This document shows positions 63,000 through 64,000 of a stretch of 64,000 bases of DNA, piece after piece. The notes under the pieces were generated by a model. It was given only the letters and a program-made list of their open reading frames with translations. It did no database searches and was not told the DNA's origin. This DNA is from Rubrobacter xylanophilus (lineage in GTDB: Bacteria; Actinomycetota; Rubrobacteria; Rubrobacterales; Rubrobacteraceae), in NCBI RefSeq assembly GCF_007164525.1, contig NZ_AP019791.1, positions 1,785,501-1,849,500 on the forward strand. Reading direction: 5' to 3'. The translations under genes were made by a program, and so were the position numbers. Each line of letters begins with the position of its first letter. Position 1 is the stretch's first letter.

Positions 63000-63506
63000 A
63001 TGAGCGGGTACCCGAACAGGATTCTCCTCGCCACCGACGGCACCGAGGACTCGGCACGGGCGGCCCGCCTCGCGGCGGCCCTCGCCGCGAAGTGCGCAGC
63101 GGAGCTGCACGTCGCTCACGTCTGGCGTCCGGGGGCCTCGGAGACGGTGACCGCCGCGGCCACCCGACCTCCGCTCCCCGGCGAACCCCCGGGCTACGCC
63201 GAGCGCCAGGCCCGCAAGGTGCTCGGCGCGGAGGTGCGGCGCGTCGAGGAGGAGGGCGCGCGCGTGGCGCAGACCCACCTGCGGCCCGGACGGCCGGCGC
63301 AGACGCTCGTGGCGCTCGCGGCGCGGATAGGGGCCGACCTCCTGGTCGTCGGCGGCGGGCGGCCGCGGGCGATGCGCCGGGCGGCGGCCCCGCGGCGGCC
63401 GCTCCTCGGCAAGGTGGCCGACGAGGTCGTCCGCAGCGCCGGCTGCCCGGTGCTGGTGGCCCACCGGGAGGCCCTCGAAGGAGCAGGCAGCGGAAGGGAG
63501 GCTTGA
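63000..63506 (+). CDS. Universal stress protein
   Basis: UspA-fold protein of 168 aa. The start is NRILLATDGTEDSARAARLA; the end is GADLLVVGGGRPRAMRR then LLGKVADEVVRSAGCPVLVAH. The ATP-binding G-x2-G-x9-G-S/T motif is altered by an Arg/Ala-rich insertion, so nucleotide binding is uncertain. ATG 63000 follows AGGAGGT. Its stop overlaps the ATG of the ASRT gene. Confidence 0.88.
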   Translation: MSGYPNRILLATDGTEDSARAARLAAALAAKCAAELHVAHVWRPGASETVTAAATRPPLPGEPPGYAERQARKVLGAEVRRVEEEGARVAQTHLRPGRPAQTLVALAARIGADLLVVGGGRPRAMRRAAAPRRPLLGKVADEVVRSAGCPVLVAHREALEGAGSGREA

Positions 63507-63883
63507 TGGCAGAACACATCGGCAGGCGGCGTTGGGCCATAGCCGAGGGGTACATCCCCTCCTACTCCAACGGGCCCGAGCCACAGTTCACCAGCCACGA
63601 GACCGCCTGCATCCTGAACACCGGCGACGCCCCGGCGAACGTCAGCATCACGGTGTACTTCGCCGACCGGGAGCCCGCGGGTCCCTACCGGGTCGCCGTC
63701 CCGCCCCGGCGCACGTTGCACCTGCGCTTCAACGAACTGGAGGACCCGGAGCCGATCCCGCACGACACCGACTACGCCAGCGTGATCGAGTCCGACGTCC
63801 CCGTCGTGGTGCAGCACACCCGGCTGGACTCCCGGCAGGCGGAGAACGCCCTGCTCTCCACCGTGGCCTACCCGGCCGGCTGA
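63506..63883 (+). CDS. Sensory rhodopsin transducer (ASRT) family protein
   Basis: Protein of 125 aa matching PF07100 along its whole length: RRWAIAEGYIPSYSNGPEP, TSHETACILNTGD, VYFADREPAGPYRV, DTDYASVIESDVPVVVQHTR and LDSRQAENALLSTVAYPAG are its signature blocks. In Anabaena the tetrameric ASRT protein binds sensory rhodopsin and DNA; many bacteria carry it without a rhodopsin, and the beta-fold is thought to bind small ligands such as sugars. No rhodopsin gene is in this window. It is coupled to the universal stress gene. Confidence 0.92.
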   Translation: MAEHIGRRRWAIAEGYIPSYSNGPEPQFTSHETACILNTGDAPANVSITVYFADREPAGPYRVAVPPRRTLHLRFNELEDPEPIPHDTDYASVIESDVPVVVQHTRLDSRQAENALLSTVAYPAG

Positions 63884-63919
63884 GAGAGGCAGAAAAGAGA
63901 AGGAGGTTCTGCAGAGACC

Positions 63920-64000
63920 ATGGCAAAGAGCACCGGACAGTTCATCCTGGAGCGCCTCGCCGACTGGGGGATAAAGCGGATCTACGGCTACCCCGGCGAC
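63920..64000 (+). CDS. Thiamine-pyrophosphate enzyme, N-terminal fragment
   Basis: Only 27 codons are visible before the window ends. ATG 63920 follows AGGAGGT. The text FILERLADWGIKRIYGYPGD is the start of the TPP-binding N-domain shared by acetolactate synthase, pyruvate oxidase and related enzymes (the Glu that activates TPP lies further on). The exact enzyme cannot be told. It probably shares a transcript with the ASRT gene. Confidence 0.75.
   Translation, partial: MAKSTGQFILERLADWGIKRIYGYPGD

Overview
The window looks like chromosomal DNA of a high-GC actinobacterium, most probably a Rubrobacter relative. The grounds are very GC-rich codon use, frequent GTG/TTG starts behind strong AGGAGG sites, a sensory-rhodopsin-transducer (ASRT) protein, a split cytochrome b with Rieske protein, and LPxTG surface proteins. 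The genus is an inference. I see no rRNA, CRISPR array or transposase; there is one tRNA-Ser(UGA).

Region 1 (1-9500) is a carbonyl and redox metabolism block. A partial AraC_N-type regulator is divergent from a zinc alcohol dehydrogenase, an SDR, a DUF2255 protein, two aldo-keto reductases, an F420-type nitroreductase-like protein and a cupin closely resembling cupin hydroxynitrile lyases. An ABC-2 exporter and small proteins follow. Region 2 (9.5-15.5 kb) holds the tRNA, a DUF59/MIP18 protein, an amidohydrolase broken by a one-base frameshift, and two formamidase-family genes around an fmdB-like gene and an MFS permease.

Region 3 (15.6-30.7 kb) is the most striking. It carries a pelDEFG-type exopolysaccharide synthase/export cassette, an Agd3/PelA-type polysaccharide deacetylase (CE18-like) and a spherulin-4/Sph3-type glycosidase (GH135-like). 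Outside bacteria, that pair of enzymes is known from the fungal galactosaminogalactan cluster. A complete-looking signalling set encloses the cassette: a 1,261-residue hybrid histidine kinase with Hpt, an RsbW-like kinase, two STAS antagonists and a receiver-PP2C phosphatase. The PelD-like protein keeps the c-di-GMP I-site but has lost the GGDEF motif.

Region 4 (30.8-38.2 kb) is mostly housekeeping: an aminotransferase, endonuclease III, glucose-6-phosphate isomerase, a CaCA-type exchanger, a methyltransferase and a YedY/sulfite-oxidase-fold protein. Region 5 (38.2-53.1 kb) holds two minus-strand surface-polysaccharide operons. One has a sulfatase-like lipoprotein, a membrane protein, a flippase and a sulfotransferase. 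The other has a TPR protein, Wzz-like and CpsD-like proteins, an O-antigen ligase, a sulfotransferase, a glycosyltransferase, WecG/TagA and an initiating sugar transferase. Between them lie a PadR regulator, a chromate transporter and a glucosaminidase. A sulfated polymer is suggested.

Region 6 (53.2-55.9 kb) is a tandem array of four paralogous small LPxTG surface proteins. Each has its own promoter (TTGACA-like, 17 bp spacer, NANAAT) and its own hairpin terminator. Region 7 (56-61.2 kb) encodes an unusual respiratory module: a b6-type cytochrome b, subunit IV and Rieske protein with no cytochrome c1/f, flanked by two CydA-like proteins plus a 44-residue membrane peptide. Region 8 (61.5-64 kb) has an MFS transporter behind a possible attenuator, a universal stress protein, the ASRT protein and the start of a TPP-dependent enzyme.
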